From positions 1-64,000 of the forward strand of contig NZ_BAAADB010000003.1 of NCBI RefSeq assembly GCF_039522025.1: a DNA stretch of 64,000 nt, given 5' to 3'. The notes below the pieces were generated by a model that did not search any database, had not been told where the DNA came from, and saw only the letters and a list, made by a program, of their open reading frames with translations. This document shows, piece by piece, positions 10,677-25,242 of this stretch (positions are counted from its first letter, which is position 1; every line of letters begins with the position of its first letter). The stretch comes from Deinococcus depolymerans. GTDB lineage: Bacteria; Deinococcota; Deinococci; Deinococcales; Deinococcaceae. Position numbers and translations under genes: made by a program.

Positions 10677-11675
10677 TCACCCGACCGGCACCTCCCGGTC
10701 GTCCGGCAGGCGCCGCACACCCGACACCTCCACGTCCAGGCGCAGGCGGTCGCCGTCCAGCGCCGCCGCCTCCCGCGCACTCAGGGTCAGGGACAGAGGC
10801 CCCCACGCGTGCGCGACCGTCACCTGCACGCCCCCCTCTACCGGTTGCCGCGCCGTCACCGGCAAACGGTCACCCACGCCGGGCCGCAGCGCTTCCTCCG
10901 GCACGAACCGCACCCAGCCCGGCCCGTCCGGCAGGAGGTTCGACTCGCCCAGGAACGCCGCCACCCACGCCGTCGCGGGCCGCGCGAACACCTCCTCGGT
11001 GGCCCCCACCTGCACCAGTTCACCCGCCCGCATGACCGCCACGCGCGCAGAGAGCGCCCGCGCCTCCCGCTGATCATGCGTCACCAGCAGCACCCCCGCC
11101 CCCACCCGCGCGAACAGCGACCGCAACCCTACCCGCAGCTCGGCCCGCAGCCGCTCATCCAGGTTCGACATCGGCTCGTCCAGCAGCAGCAGCCCCGCCC
11201 CCGTCGCGAGCGCCCGCGCCAGCGCCACCCGCTGCGCCTGCCCCCCTGACAGCCCCGCGACCCGCCGCGCCTCCAGCCCCGGCAGGTCCACCAGCGCCAG
11301 CGCCTCGCGCGCCCGCGCCTCCGCCACCGCGCGCCCCGCCCCCCGCACCCGCGGCCCGTACGCCACGTTCCCCAGCACGCTCAGATGCGGGAACAGCGCG
11401 TAATCCTGAAACACCAGCCCCACCCCGCGCGCCTCCGGCGGCAGGCCCGTCACGTCCCGCCCCGCCACCACCACCGACCCCGCATCCGGCCGCTCCAGGC
11501 CCGCCACCACCCGCAGCACCGTGCTCTTCCCGCACCCGCTCGGGCCCAGCAGCGCCACCGTCTCACCCGCTGCCACGTCCAGCGACACGTCCCGCACCGC
11601 CGCCACCCCACCAAACGACTTGCGGAGACCAGCGAGGGACAGGGCAGCGGGAAGGTCGTTCACGCGAGACAGCAT
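10677..11675 (-). CDS. thiQ: ThiQ-like ABC transporter ATP-binding protein
   Basis: A 332-aa ATPase energising the thiamine importer with ThiP and ThiB. It has Walker A GPSGCGKST, Q-loop VFQDYALFPH, signature LSGGQAQR, Walker B LLLLDEP and H-loop VTHDQ. About 100 extra residues at the C-terminus form a regulatory domain. I use ATG 11675 (MLSRVNDLPAAL). The frame stays open upstream, but those residues would be encoded by the inserted repeat at 11677-11837 and are not protein-like. Without that repeat the start would lie 1 nt after the thiP stop. Thiamine specificity is inferred from the TPP riboswitch and the binding protein; the ATPase alone could serve Fe or polyamine import. Confidence 0.85.
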   Translation of the reverse strand: MLSRVNDLPAALSLAGLRKSFGGVAAVRDVSLDVAAGETVALLGPSGCGKSTVLRVVAGLERPDAGSVVVAGRDVTGLPPEARGVGLVFQDYALFPHLSVLGNVAYGPRVRGAGRAVAEARAREALALVDLPGLEARRVAGLSGGQAQRVALARALATGAGLLLLDEPMSNLDERLRAELRVGLRSLFARVGAGVLLVTHDQREARALSARVAVMRAGELVQVGATEEVFARPATAWVAAFLGESNLLPDGPGWVRFVPEEALRPGVGDRLPVTARQPVEGGVQVTVAHAWGPLSLTLSAREAAALDGDRLRLDVEVSGVRRLPDDREVPVG

Positions 11676-11676
11676 G

Positions 11677-11837
11677 TCATACGGATTCCGTCTGTTTCGC
11701 CGACCATCCGGAACTTCACCGGATTGCCAGCTCCACGTCCGGAACCCGCCCAGCTCCTTCTCTGCGCAGCAGCTCTCCGAGTCGCATCCGCTCGGATTGA
11801 ATGGGCTTTGCAGCCCATTCAATCGGAGTCCGTATCA
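11677..11837. repeat. Dispersed TGA-element, full copy 1 (thiP/thiQ junction)
   Basis: This 161-bp unit has inverted ends: tcatacggattccg on the left and cggagtccgtatca on the right. TCA is repeated directly at both edges, so on the minus strand the unit lies between two TGA triplets. The right-hand triplet is the stop codon of thiP. Internal pairing includes GGATTGAATGGGC/GCCCATTCAATC. It separates thiP from thiQ. Confidence 0.85.
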
Positions 11838-13382
11838 CGTGACCTCGCCCTCGCCGCCGTCCAGCAGGGTGAAGGCCAGGGTGGACAGCAGCAGCAGCGC
11901 GGTCGCCAGCGCGCAGGCCTCGCCGAGGTTGCGTTCGCCGGGGCGGCCCAGCCGCTCGTACAGGCCGGTGCTGAGGGTCGCCCACTCGGGCCGCGTGAGG
12001 ACCAGCGTCGCGCCGAACTCGCCCAGCACGGTCGCCAGGGCCAGCGCCCCGCCGCCCCGCAGCGCCGGGAAGGCCAGCGGCGCGGTGACGGACCGGAACG
12101 CCGCGCCGCGCGTGGCGCCCAGCGAGCGGGCTGCCCCCAGCAGCCGGGGTGGAATGGCCCGCAGCGCGGGCAGCAGCGAGCGCACCACCAGCGGCCACGC
12201 CAGCAGCGTGTACGCCGCGATCAGCATGGGCAGCGTCGCGGCCAGCGCCGGGTACGCCAGCAGGTACCCGACTGCGAGGCTGACGGGGGAGACCATCAGT
12301 GGCAGCAGTGACACCAGGTCCAGTGCCCGCGACCCGGCACGCCACGCACCCAGCGCGTACAGACCGCCCAGCAGGGTGGCGCCCGCCAGGGCCATCAGTC
12401 CGAACCGCAGCGTGTTCCACACCAGCAGCGGCGTCGCTTCGTCCGCCAGGACGCCCTGCCAGTACGCCAGCGTGAACCCCGACGCGCCCAGCACGCCCCG
12501 CAGCATCACTGCGATCAGCGGCGCGAAGCACACGAGCGCCACCACCCCACCCAGCCCCAGCAGCGCCGCCCGCGCCCCGCCCCGCGCACGCGGCAGGCCC
12601 CCCAGCGGCACACCCACCCCACCGCGCGACAGCGCCACGTACGCCCAGGTCGCCAGCAGCGTGAACCCCAGCTGGCCCACGATCAATGCACTCGCCTCCG
12701 ACAGGCGCAGCTGCAGGGCCGTCAGCGTGTAGATCTCCACCTCCAGCGTCGCGAACCGCTCGCCACCCAGCGCCAGCGGAAGGCCGAAACTCAACGCCGA
12801 GTACAGGAACACCAGCACCACCCCCGCCAGCACCCCCGGCAACGCCAGCGGCAACGCCACGCCCAGCGCCGCCCGCCACCAGGGCGCCCCCAGCGACCGC
12901 GCCGCCCCCAGCACGTTCCCCGGCACCCGCGCGAACCCCGCGTAACTCAGCCGCACCAGCACCGGCACGTTGAAGAACAGGTTTCCCAGCACCAGCAGCG
13001 CCGGCGTGTCACTCAGGTCCACCCCGCTCAGGCGCGTCACCCAGCCCTGCGGGCCCAGCAGCGCACTCAGGCCCAGCACCGCCACCAGCGTCGGCGTCAC
13101 GAACGGCAGCAGCAGCAGTCGCAGGAACAGCGCCTTCCCGCGCACCTCGAAGCGCGACAGCAGGAACGCGAGCGGCACCCCGATCAGCGCCGCCACGCCC
13201 GCCGTCACGCCCGCCTGCGTCAGCGTCCACGCGAGGCGACCCTGGAAGTACGGGTCACGCCACACGTCCAGGGTCACGCCACCCTCCCGCAGCGTTCTGG
13301 CCAGCGGCAGGACGAGGCAGAGTGCCACGAAGATCAGGCCGGGCAGGGCGAGGAGCCAACCCTGGAGTTTCGTGGACGTCAT
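11835..13382 (-). CDS. thiP: ThiP-like ABC transporter permease
   Basis: A 515-aa inner-membrane permease built as two fused halves, each with about six membrane segments. Each half carries the EAA-type loop: [20 protein letters not shown] in the first and [20 protein letters not shown] in the second. This double-length form is typical of ThiP and Fe(III)-type permeases. The start is ATG 13382 ([15 protein letters not shown]); upstream in-frame codons are Pro/Arg-rich intergenic sequence. Its TGA stop is also the edge of the repeat at 11677-11837. It is second in the minus-strand operon thiB-thiP-thiQ. Confidence 0.88.
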   Translation of the reverse strand: MTSTKLQGWLLALPGLIFVALCLVLPLARTLREGGVTLDVWRDPYFQGRLAWTLTQAGVTAGVAALIGVPLAFLLSRFEVRGKALFLRLLLLPFVTPTLVAVLGLSALLGPQGWVTRLSGVDLSDTPALLVLGNLFFNVPVLVRLSYAGFARVPGNVLGAARSLGAPWWRAALGVALPLALPGVLAGVVLVFLYSALSFGLPLALGGERFATLEVEIYTLTALQLRLSEASALIVGQLGFTLLATWAYVALSRGGVGVPLGGLPRARGGARAALLGLGGVVALVCFAPLIAVMLRGVLGASGFTLAYWQGVLADEATPLLVWNTLRFGLMALAGATLLGGLYALGAWRAGSRALDLVSLLPLMVSPVSLAVGYLLAYPALAATLPMLIAAYTLLAWPLVVRSLLPALRAIPPRLLGAARSLGATRGAAFRSVTAPLAFPALRGGGALALATVLGEFGATLVLTRPEWATLSTGLYERLGRPGERNLGEACALATALLLLSTLAFTLLDGGEGEVT

Positions 13383-13418
13383 AGGGGGGCGCCTGCGGCG
13401 GGCTGCCCCACCCCCCAG

Positions 13419-13443
13419 CCCCCTGCCCCAGAGGGGCAGGGGG
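13419..13443. repeat. Perfect GC hairpin upstream of thiP
   Basis: CCCCCTGCCCC (13419-13429) and GGGGCAGGGGG (13433-13443) are perfectly complementary, with a 3-nt loop. The hairpin lies 37 bp before the thiP start in the 532-bp thiB-thiP spacer. With no U tract it is more likely an RNA-stability or processing structure than a terminator. Confidence 0.55.
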
Positions 13444-13658
13444 AGCAGCGTTGCACTGGGCAGGTATTTCGCTGAGGTGATCGGTGGGTGTGGGGCGGGT
13501 CCGGCCACGGATGGGGCTGCCTACCTCCGCCTGCGCGCCGTGCGCCCCGCGCGCTTCGCGCACGACGGGCTCGGTTGCGGCTTCGGTTGTGCGGCGGGGT
13601 GTCTTGGTGCATGTCGGCAGGTTCTACTTTCTCAGCTCAGGCTGAAGCAGGTGTGCAG

Positions 13659-13693
13659 GCTCCCCTCTGAGGGGAGCTGTCAGCGCAGCTGAC
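13659..13693. repeat. Two adjacent hairpins in the thiB-thiP spacer
   Basis: GCTCCCC/GGGGAGC (13659-13677) is followed directly by GTCAGC/GCTGAC (13679-13693). The next base begins the TGA-element at 13694. Together with the hairpin at 13419 and that element, the whole spacer is structured; I see no gene in it. Confidence 0.5.
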
Positions 13694-13853
13694 TGATACG
13701 GACTCCGATTGAATGGCTTACAAAGCCGTTCAATCCGAGCGGATGCGACTCGGAGAGCTGCTGCGCAGAGAAGGAGCTGGGCGGGTTCCGGACGTGGAGT
13801 TGACAGATCGGTGGTGTTCCGATCTGTCAACGAAACAAACGGAATCCGTATGA
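13694..13853. repeat. Dispersed TGA-element, full copy 2 (thiB-thiP spacer)
   Basis: A 160-bp copy in the opposite orientation to the one at 11677. It starts tgatacggactccgattg and ends ggaatccgtatga, with TGA at both edges. It holds two strong hairpins: GATTGAATGGCTT with a near-perfect partner, and GACAGATCGG/CCGATCTGTC. Neither TGA here is a gene's stop codon. Confidence 0.85.
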
Positions 13854-13914
13854 GGGGTCCTGCGAAGCAGCTGTGTTGCCGTTCCCACTTCCCACTCCCG
13901 ACTGCCCACAACCC

Positions 13915-14964
13915 TCACCGCGCCCGGAGCACCTGCGTCACCCAGGCGTCCACGAGGCGCTGGGGGTTGCTGGCGACCTCTGCCTTGATGGGGGTGGGGG
14001 TGGGTTCCTGCGCGAAGGTGAACACGGGGTTCAGGGGGGTGCCTTTGATGGCGGGGTAGATCCACATGCGGGTGGGGATGTCGGTCTGGACGGGTGCGCC
14101 GAGCATGAAGTCCACGAATTTCCGGGCGAGGGCGGTCTGTTTGCTGCCTTTCAGGATGCCGACGCCCTCCAGCTGGGTGTAGGTGCTGCCGGGCAGGAAC
14201 AGGTTGGCGGTGGGGGCCTGCGCGGGGAGGTTGGCGGGGTTGAAGCCGTCGGCGTAGAAGACCTCGGCGGCGGGGCTGCTGGCGTAGGACAGGACGATGG
14301 GGTACTTGCCGCCGTTGCGGGTGAAGTCCTTGTAGTACGCGTCGCTCCAGCCGCGCGTGACTTTCATGCCACCCTGCCGGGCGGCGCGCCACCAGTTCCA
14401 GGCACCCGCCTCGCCGTAGTGGTTGACGGTGGCGAGCAGGAAGGCGAGGCCGGGGCTGCTCGTGGCGGGGCTCTGCACGACCGTGAGTTTGGCGTAGGCG
14501 GGGGTTTTCAGGTCGTCGAGGCTTCTGGGCAGGGCGACCTTGTTCTTCTCGAACCACGTGCGGTCGTAGTTCAGGGCGACGAAGCCGTAGTCGACGGTGT
14601 TCAGCAGGCCGTCCTCGCCCAGGCGGTACGCGGCGGGCACGCGGGAGAGCGCGGGGCTCTTGTACGGCTGGAGGATGCCGGCCTGCCGGGCGCGGGGCAG
14701 CAGGCTGTTGTCGAGGCCGTACACCACGTCGGCAACGGGGGCGCGGCGGGTGAGGATCAGGCGGTTCAGGAGTTCCCCGGCGTCGCCGCCCTTGATGAAG
14801 CGCACCTTTGCCCGGTTCTGCGTCTCGAACGCGGCGATCAGTTTCCTGTCCACGTCGAAGGAGTCGTGCGTGATGACGGTCAGGGTGGCCTGGGTGGGGT
14901 TGCCCTGGGCGCTGGCGGCGCTGGCAAGGGCAAGGGCGGCAAGTACGGTCAGTGTGTTACGCAT
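13915..14964 (-). CDS. thiB: ThiB-like thiamine-binding periplasmic protein
   Basis: A 349-aa secreted binding protein delivering thiamine (or its phosphates) to ThiPQ. The signal peptide is [20 protein letters not shown], with cleavage after ASA. The mature part follows the ThiB/TbpA pattern: [20 protein letters not shown] at the N-terminus, [25 protein letters not shown], and the mid-domain [12 protein letters not shown]. It is the first gene of the operon. A GAGGGG ribosome site lies before ATG 14964 and is held in a hairpin downstream of a TPP riboswitch, so translation should fall when TPP is plentiful. Confidence 0.92.
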   Translation of the reverse strand: MRNTLTVLAALALASAASAQGNPTQATLTVITHDSFDVDRKLIAAFETQNRAKVRFIKGGDAGELLNRLILTRRAPVADVVYGLDNSLLPRARQAGILQPYKSPALSRVPAAYRLGEDGLLNTVDYGFVALNYDRTWFEKNKVALPRSLDDLKTPAYAKLTVVQSPATSSPGLAFLLATVNHYGEAGAWNWWRAARQGGMKVTRGWSDAYYKDFTRNGGKYPIVLSYASSPAAEVFYADGFNPANLPAQAPTANLFLPGSTYTQLEGVGILKGSKQTALARKFVDFMLGAPVQTDIPTRMWIYPAIKGTPLNPVFTFAQEPTPTPIKAEVASNPQRLVDAWVTQVLRAR

Positions 14965-14973
14965 ATGGAAAGT

Positions 14974-14992
14974 CCCCTCGCGTCACGAGGGG
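14974..14992 (-). promoter_or_regulatory. Ribosome-site sequestering hairpin of thiB
   Basis: CCCCTCG pairs with CGAGGGG across a 5-nt loop. The 3' arm contains the GAGGGG ribosome site, about 9 nt before the thiB ATG. This is a plausible expression platform for the TPP riboswitch upstream, acting at translation. Confidence 0.6.
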
Positions 14993-15028
14993 AAGCGGTG
15001 GGCCGCCACACGTGGGGTGTGGGCTGCC

Positions 15029-15117
<89 letters not shown>

Positions 15118-15206
15118 CATCCGGCAGGATAGCGCAGGCCGCCGCGTGGGGGGTGTCCTGCGTCACCTGTTGCGGTTGCGGGGCGCGGCGCGTGCCACGC
15201 TGGGCC

Positions 15207-15653
15207 ATGCGGAATCTGCTGGTGTGGGTGGTCGTGCAGGATGAGCGGGGCCGGGTGCTGCTGGGCCGCCGGGACGGATCGGCGTACGGGCACGGGCTGT
15301 GGGGCCTGCCGGGCGGGCAGGTGGAGCCGGGCGAGGGTCTGCCGGAGGCGGCGGCGCGTGAGGTGCGCGAGGAGGTGGGCCTGAGCCTGGACCCGACCGG
15401 CCTGCGGGTGCTGGGTGTGCGGCGGTACGAGGTGGACGGCGCGCAGGGCACGGACTTCCTGTTCCGCGCGCCAGGGTGGGCGGGTGTGCCGCGGGCGCTG
15501 CACAAGACGTCCGGGGTCGCGTGGTTTGCCCCCGACGCGCTGCCGGACGACGCCCTGCCGTGGATCGCGCCGCTGCTGGACGCGCACCTGCGGCGGGGTG
15601 TGTGCGTGACCGAGCAGCTGGCCGACGTGCGGCAGGCGCGGGTCCTGGTGTGA
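15207..15653 (+). CDS. NUDIX hydrolase (first of a tandem pair)
   Basis: A 148-aa NUDIX protein. The Nudix box is [22 protein letters not shown] followed by GL, with all catalytic Glu residues. Such proteins hydrolyse nucleoside diphosphates linked to another moiety; the substrate cannot be read from the sequence. It is divergent from the TPP-controlled operon and closely similar to the next gene, so a tandem duplication is likely. The start is ATG 15207 ([12 protein letters not shown]). The TGA stop is the left edge of a TGA-element. The long upstream extension of the frame overlaps the riboswitch and is not coding. Confidence 0.88.
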   Translation: MRNLLVWVVVQDERGRVLLGRRDGSAYGHGLWGLPGGQVEPGEGLPEAAAREVREEVGLSLDPTGLRVLGVRRYEVDGAQGTDFLFRAPGWAGVPRALHKTSGVAWFAPDALPDDALPWIAPLLDAHLRRGVCVTEQLADVRQARVLV

Positions 15654-15790
15654 TGCGGATGCGGTCTGTTTCGTTGACAACCCGGGAAGACACCGGGTTG
15701 CCAACTCCGCGTCCGGCATCCGCTGGGCTCCTACTCGCGTCCGCTCGGATTGAACGGGTTGCAAAACCCGTTCAATCGGAGTCCGTATGA
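15651..15790. repeat. Dispersed TGA-element, full copy 3 (between NUDIX genes)
   Basis: A 140-bp copy from tgatgcggatgcgg to cggagtccgtatga. Its left TGA is the stop codon of the first NUDIX gene. Its right end (gtATGA) supplies the ATG of the second. Inner stems GATTGAACGGGTT/AACCCGTTCAATC and the CCCGG-rich stem carry paired changes relative to other copies. Confidence 0.85.
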
Positions 15791-16254
15791 CCTTTCATCT
15801 GGTGGCGTGGGCGGTGCTGCTGGATGACCGGGGGCGGGTGCTGCTGGGGCGGCGCAGCGGGACGTCGTACGCGGACGGTCTGTGGGGGCTGCCGGGCGGG
15901 CATGTGGAGGCGGGGGAGACGCTGGCGGGCGCGGCGGTGCGTGAGGCGGCCGAGGAGGTGGGCGTGAGTCTGGACCCGGCGGCGCTGGCCTGCCTGGGCG
16001 TGGCGCGCTATGACCTGGACGGCACGCAGGGGCTGGACGTGTTCTTCGAGGCGCGCGTGTGGGTGGGAACGCCGCGCCCGCTGGAGAAGACCTCGGAGGT
16101 GGGGTGGTTCGCGCCTGGCGATCTGCCGCCGGACGCGTTGCCGTGGCTGGGTGCGGCGCTGGCGTTGCATCTGCGGGATGGGGTGCGGCTGGCCGAGCAG
16201 GTGGACGGCATGGCGCAGGTGCAGGCGTTGCGGCTGGCCCCGACAGCACACTGA
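15787..16254 (+). CDS. NUDIX hydrolase (second of a tandem pair)
   Basis: A 155-aa paralogue of the preceding gene; compare [20 protein letters not shown] with [20 protein letters not shown]. The Nudix box is [20 protein letters not shown] followed by EVGV. Its ATG is formed from the last TA of the repeat plus the repeated TGA. If the repeat and one TGA are removed, the start becomes GTG overlapping the upstream TGA, a normal coupled junction. There is no clear ribosome site of its own, so expression may depend on the repeat. Substrate unknown. Confidence 0.85.
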   Translation: MTFHLVAWAVLLDDRGRVLLGRRSGTSYADGLWGLPGGHVEAGETLAGAAVREAAEEVGVSLDPAALACLGVARYDLDGTQGLDVFFEARVWVGTPRPLEKTSEVGWFAPGDLPPDALPWLGAALALHLRDGVRLAEQVDGMAQVQALRLAPTAH

Positions 16255-16317
16255 CGGGTGTCCGGTCGGGTTGGACGGGTGCGCCTCTGTGACGAAAGGC
16301 GCGGTTGCATGTCTTTC

Positions 16318-16338
16318 CATCTGGAATACTTCCAGATG
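16318..16338. promoter_or_regulatory. Perfect palindromic operator of the MarR gene
   Basis: CATCTGGAA-TAC-TTCCAGATG is a perfect 9-bp inverted repeat ending 2 nt before the MarR start codon. It is the expected type of site for autorepression of the marR-MFS operon. Confidence 0.75.
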
Positions 16339-16340
16339 AA

Positions 16341-16835
16341 ATGAGTGCTGCGACTTCCCCCCATCCCGCCCCCGGCACCGGCCCGAGCGCCCCCGACGAC
16401 GCCCTGTACCTGCTGGTGCGCACCACCCTGCGCTTCTCACGGCGCTTCAAACACGCCCTCGACGAGCCACTGGAACGCGCGCTGGGCCTGAACACCAAGG
16501 AACTGCTGGTCCTCGCCAGCATCATGGACGGCGCAGGCACGCCCGGCGCGGTCGCCGCCCGCCAGAACCTGCCCGCCCCCACCGTGACCCGCATCGTGAC
16601 CAAACTGGTCGGCGCGGGCCTCGTGCAGCGCGTCACGGACCCCGCCGACCTGCGCCTGCAGCGCCTGCAGCTCACCCCGCAGGGCGAGGCCACCCGCGCC
16701 CGCACCCGCGCCACCGGGCAGGACATCGTGCAGGCCCACTTCGGGCACCTGCCGCCCGAGCGCGTGCAGGCTGCCCTGGCCGCACTGAACGCCCTGGACG
16801 ACGCACTGAACGACCCCACCGGAGAACGCGCATGA
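16341..16835 (+). CDS. MarR-family transcriptional regulator
   Basis: A 164-aa winged-helix repressor. The recognition region reads [39 protein letters not shown], the usual MarR helix-turn-helix plus wing. It starts at ATG 16341, directly after a perfect palindrome, and overlaps the efflux gene by 4 nt (ATGA). It probably represses itself and the transporter until a toxic ligand binds. Confidence 0.9.
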   Translation: MSAATSPHPAPGTGPSAPDDALYLLVRTTLRFSRRFKHALDEPLERALGLNTKELLVLASIMDGAGTPGAVAARQNLPAPTVTRIVTKLVGAGLVQRVTDPADLRLQRLQLTPQGEATRARTRATGQDIVQAHFGHLPPERVQAALAALNALDDALNDPTGERA

Positions 16836-18451
16836 CCCCACCCACCCCCGCCACGCACAGCGGCCTGAACGAACGCGAGAAGATCCTGGCCTTCGTGGGC
16901 ATCCTGACCGTGCTGTTCCTCTCCAGCCTGAACCTGACCGTCGTCGGCAGCGCCATGCCGCGCGTCATCAGCGACCTGGGCGGCTTCCACCTGTACGCCT
17001 GGGCCTTCACGGCGTACTCGCTGGCCACCACCATCACCATTCCCATCGTGGGCACCGTCAGCGACCGCTACGGCCGCCGCCCCCTGATCCTGCTCGGCAT
17101 CGCCGTATTCACGCTGGGCAGCGTGGGGCTGGGCTTCGTGCAGAACATGGAACAGCTGATCCTCCTGCGCGCCGTGCAGGGCATCGGCGGCGGCACCCTG
17201 ATGGCCATGAGCTTCACCGCCATCGCCGACCTGTTCACGCCCATCGAACGCGGCCGCTACCAGGGCTACACCGGCGCCGTGTGGGGCGTCAGTTCCGTCG
17301 TGGGGCCGCTCGTCGGGGGCTTCCTGACCGACCACCTGGGCTGGCGCAGCGTGTTCTTCGTGAACCTGCCGTTCGCGCTGCTCGCCGCGTACTTCATCTG
17401 GCGGTTCTTCCGCCTGCCCGCCCCCGGCACGCGCGGCCACTTCGACGCCCTCGGCGCCCTGCTGCTGGGTGCGTCCGTCACCACCCTCACCCTGGCCCTC
17501 TCGTGGGGCGGCGGCACGTACGCCTGGACCAGCCCGGCCATCCTGGGCCTGCTGCTCGGCACCGCCGCGCTGTTCACCGGGTACGCGCTGCACAGCGCCC
17601 GCCAGGAACGCCCCATCCTGAACCTGCGCCTCCTGAAGGACCGGGGCATCGCCGTCGCGTCCTTCGCGGGCTTCCTGACGAGTGCGGGCATGTACGCCGC
17701 GATCCTGTACCTCCCGCTGTACATGCAGGGCGTGCGCGGCTCCAGCGCCAGCGGCAGCGGCCTGGCCCTGGCACCACTGATGTTCGGCATGATCCTCACC
17801 AGCACCCTGAGCGGGCAGATCGTCAGCCGCACCGGCCGTTACAAGAACCTGATCCTGACCGGCGGCCTGGTCGCCACCGCCGCGCTGCTGCTCGCCACCA
17901 CCCTCGGCACCGACACCCCGCTGCTGCTGGCCGTCGGCATCATGGTCCTGCTCGGTCTGGGCCTCGGCCCCGTGAACAGCCAGCTGACCCTGGCCGTGCA
18001 GAACGCCGCGCCCCGTGAACAGCTGGGCAGCGCCACCGGCGGCAACCAGTTCTTCCGCCAGATCGGCGGCACGCTGGCGGTCAGCCTGTTCGGCGCCCTT
18101 GTGAACACCCACCTGAACAGCCACCTCGCCGCCAGCCTCCCGGCCCAGGCCCGCGACCTGCCCGCCCCCGTGCAGGACGCCATCGCCAACCCGAACCTGC
18201 TGACCAGCCCGCAGGCCACCGCGCAGCTCGGCGCGGGCCTGGGCAAGCTCGGAGACGGCAACCTGCTCCAGCCCATCCTGGACGCCCTGCGCGGCGTGAT
18301 GGCCGGAGCGATCGATCAGGTGTTCCTGGTCTCCGCCGTGCTGGTCGGCCTCGCCTTCCTCTCCACCCTGATCCTCCCGGAACGCCCCCTCACCAGCCGC
18401 GCCGGACTGGCGCCCAGGGCCGAGGACCTGAAAGCCAGCGCCACCGACTGA
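16832..18451 (+). CDS. MFS drug efflux transporter, DHA2 (14-TM) type
   Basis: A 539-aa inner-membrane drug/H+ antiporter. It shows motif [17 protein letters not shown] between TM2 and TM3, motif C-like [18 protein letters not shown] in TM5, and about 14 hydrophobic segments. The motif [19 protein letters not shown] near the N-terminus is typical of EmrB/QacA-type pumps. It is controlled by the upstream MarR gene. The substrate is unknown. Confidence 0.9.
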   Translation: MTPPTPATHSGLNEREKILAFVGILTVLFLSSLNLTVVGSAMPRVISDLGGFHLYAWAFTAYSLATTITIPIVGTVSDRYGRRPLILLGIAVFTLGSVGLGFVQNMEQLILLRAVQGIGGGTLMAMSFTAIADLFTPIERGRYQGYTGAVWGVSSVVGPLVGGFLTDHLGWRSVFFVNLPFALLAAYFIWRFFRLPAPGTRGHFDALGALLLGASVTTLTLALSWGGGTYAWTSPAILGLLLGTAALFTGYALHSARQERPILNLRLLKDRGIAVASFAGFLTSAGMYAAILYLPLYMQGVRGSSASGSGLALAPLMFGMILTSTLSGQIVSRTGRYKNLILTGGLVATAALLLATTLGTDTPLLLAVGIMVLLGLGLGPVNSQLTLAVQNAAPREQLGSATGGNQFFRQIGGTLAVSLFGALVNTHLNSHLAASLPAQARDLPAPVQDAIANPNLLTSPQATAQLGAGLGKLGDGNLLQPILDALRGVMAGAIDQVFLVSAVLVGLAFLSTLILPERPLTSRAGLAPRAEDLKASATD

Positions 18452-18462
18452 AGGAATTGGTG

Positions 18463-18505
18463 GGGGTGTGGGCTGCGGGGAGGAGATTCCCGCCGCCCAC
18501 ACCCC
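18463..18505. terminator. Bidirectional terminator candidate, MFS/comEC
   Basis: GGGGTGTGGGC (18463-18473) pairs with GCCCACACCCC (18495-18505) between two convergent genes. No long T run is present. Confidence 0.6.
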
Positions 18506-18521
18506 TTATGGCAGCGGCCCC

Positions 18522-20834
<2,313 letters not shown>

Positions 20835-20838
20835 CCGG

Positions 20839-21231
20839 TCAGAACGTCACCAGCGGGGTCAGGGTCTTCAGGGCGGCCGGTCCGACGCCCTTGACCCGGT
20901 CCAGGTCGGCCAGCGAGCGGTACGGGCGGCCCGCGATGATCTTCGCCGCCAGGGACGGCCCCACCTTCGGCAGCGCCTCCAGCTGCTCGGGCGTGGCGGT
21001 GTTCAGGTTCACCCGCCCCGAGATGAGTGGCTGCACGCTGGCCGTGACCGGGTAACTGGGCGGCTCCTGGGCGGCCCTGGCGGCGGGCAGCGCGGCGGGT
21101 GGCGGGAGGTTCACGCGCGTCACGGCCGGCACCTGCGGGCGCGGCAGGAGGGCCGGGCCCAGGCTCAGGGCCGCGCACAGCAGCGTGCCTGCGGTCAGCA
21201 GGGCCGTCCAGCCCCGGTCGTTGCTGATCAT
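20839..21231 (-). CDS. comEA: ComEA, competence DNA receptor
   Basis: A 130-aa protein with one N-terminal membrane anchor ([22 protein letters not shown]), a Pro-rich linker and a helix-hairpin-helix pair: [20 protein letters not shown] and [15 protein letters not shown]. It binds double-stranded DNA outside the membrane and passes it to ComEC, the next gene. Confidence 0.93.
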   Translation of the reverse strand: MISNDRGWTALLTAGTLLCAALSLGPALLPRPQVPAVTRVNLPPPAALPAARAAQEPPSYPVTASVQPLISGRVNLNTATPEQLEALPKVGPSLAAKIIAGRPYRSLADLDRVKGVGPAALKTLTPLVTF

Positions 21232-21313
21232 GAGGTCAGCTTAGTGGCGCGGCCCGCTGCTGTCGCGCGACGATGCGGTCCGCAGCGCCGTGCGCCCGCG
21301 CACCGTCCGCCTC

Positions 21314-21343
21314 TTGGACGCTGCTGGCCTTCCGTGATACACT
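21314..21343 (+). promoter_or_regulatory. Promoter of rpmH
   Basis: -35 TTGGAC (21314-21319), 18-nt spacer, -10 TACACT (21338-21343). It lies about 90 nt before rpmH. Confidence 0.65.
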
Positions 21344-21432
21344 CCCGGAGTTTGCCCTCCGCAGGGGGGCGCTATCGCGTGAGGCTGCCACGACCCCAGG
21401 AGAGGGGCAGTTCCGCGAGCAAGGAGAGCACC

Positions 21433-21576
<144 letters not shown>

Positions 21577-21652
21577 GCCCCTGCCTTCAGGAGCGACCCC
21601 TATCGCCCGTGCAGTTCAGTCCAGCGCCACGCAGGAACGGCCCCGCCGTCCG

Positions 21653-22123
21653 GTGGCGCTGGATTCGTTGCGTGGCGACCGCGAATTCCGCAAGGTCCGC
21701 AGTCACGGCCTCGCGGTCCGGGACCCGCTGTTCACACTGCGCGTCACCGAGTACCGCCCCCGCCACGGCGAGACGTGGCGACCCCGCGCGATCATCGGCA
21801 TCGTGGTCAGCAAAAAGACCCTGAAGCGCGCCGTGGACCGCAACCGCGCCCGCCGCCGCGTCCGCGAGGCACTGCGCACCCTGCCCGGCGGCCTGCCCCC
21901 CTGCCGCGCGATCCTGCTGCCCAACCCGGCCGTCCTGACCGTGCCGTTCCCGCAGTTGCAGGCCGCCCTGGTCCGCGCGCTCTCCCGCGCTCCGGGCCGC
22001 GTGAAACGCGGCGGTTCCGGCAGCAGGCAGGGCGGCGGGAACGCCGCAGGCCCACGGGACGTACCTGCTTCCGTGCAGACCGACCGCCCCGCCAGCCCAC
22101 CCACCCCGGACGGGTCCGCGTGA
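21653..22123 (+). CDS. rnpA: Ribonuclease P protein component
   Basis: The protein subunit of RNase P, which trims tRNA 5' ends. The central motif [20 protein letters not shown] is the RNR signature. The C-terminus (about 110-156) is an unstructured Gly/Pro/Ser-rich tail absent from most RnpA. The given start is GTG 21653 (156 aa), which has only a weak ribosome site. The frame is open back to 21500 inside rpmH, and a good AGGAG (21589-21593) lies 8 nt before an in-frame ATC at 21602, so the true N-terminus may be longer by 17 residues. It overlaps yidD by 4 nt. Confidence 0.9.
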   Translation: MALDSLRGDREFRKVRSHGLAVRDPLFTLRVTEYRPRHGETWRPRAIIGIVVSKKTLKRAVDRNRARRRVREALRTLPGGLPPCRAILLPNPAVLTVPFPQLQAALVRALSRAPGRVKRGGSGSRQGGGNAAGPRDVPASVQTDRPASPPTPDGSA

Positions 22124-22397
22124 ACAACCCGGACGCACGGCCAGCCGGGGGACTCGCGGCCCGCGGGCTGCTCCGCGCCGTCCGGTACTATCAGGCGGCG
22201 CTGTCTCCACGCAAACCCGCGCCCACCTGCCGCTTCACCCCGACCTGCTCGGAGTACGCCGCGCAGGCCATCGAGCGGCACGGCGCGCTGCGGGGCGCGT
22301 GGCTGGCTTCCTGGCGCGTCATGCGCTGCAATCCACTCGTGCCGGGCGGGTTCGACCCGGTGCCCGAGCACTTCCCCAAAAGGCGACCCCACACCCC

Positions 22398-22401
<4 letters not shown>
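22120..22401 (+). CDS. yidD: YidD, membrane protein insertion efficiency factor
   Basis: A 93-aa protein with the family hallmark [20 protein letters not shown] followed by [18 protein letters not shown]. It helps YidC-mediated insertion of inner-membrane proteins. The start is GTG overlapping the rnpA stop, and the end overlaps the yidC start (ATGA), giving tight coupling. Confidence 0.95.
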
Positions 22402-24032
<1,631 letters not shown>

Positions 24033-24046
24033 ACGCGTTGTACACA

Positions 24047-24080
24047 GCAGGCCCCGACAGGTGAACGTCGGGGCCTGCTT
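24047..24080 (+). terminator. Rho-independent terminator after yidC
   Basis: GCAGGCCCCGAC (24047-24058) pairs perfectly with GTCGGGGCCTGC (24067-24078), followed by TTCTAT. Confidence 0.85.
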
Positions 24081-24159
24081 CTATAGAGCCGCGTTACAGC
24101 GCCGTGAGCCCCTGCCGGGCCTCCGCGTAGCCGGGGCGCAGGCGCCGCGCCGGCCGCCC

Positions 24160-24231
24160 ACACGGATTCCGTTTGTTTCGTTCACAGATCGGTGAAGTTC
24201 CGGATTGTCGGCGAAACAATCGGAGTCCGCA

Positions 24232-24234
<3 letters not shown>
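24160..24234. repeat. Short TGA-element copy 4, on the stop codon of the E1 beta gene
   Basis: A 75-bp internally deleted copy: it begins cacggattccgtttgtttcg and ends caatcggagtccgcatca. The final TCA is the reverse complement of the TGA stop of the E1 beta gene. The left-hand triplet has diverged. Confidence 0.75.

Positions 24235-25238
<1,004 letters not shown>

Positions 25239-25242
<4 letters not shown>

Noticed and set aside
11676..11822. N-terminal extension of thiQ by 49 codons
   Set aside because: These codons come from the inserted repeat and the same translated string appears wherever the repeat lies in that frame.
15731..18502. A 923-codon minus-strand frame opposite the NUDIX2, MarR and MFS genes
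   Set aside because: It runs through three well-supported genes on the other strand and has only compositional bias.
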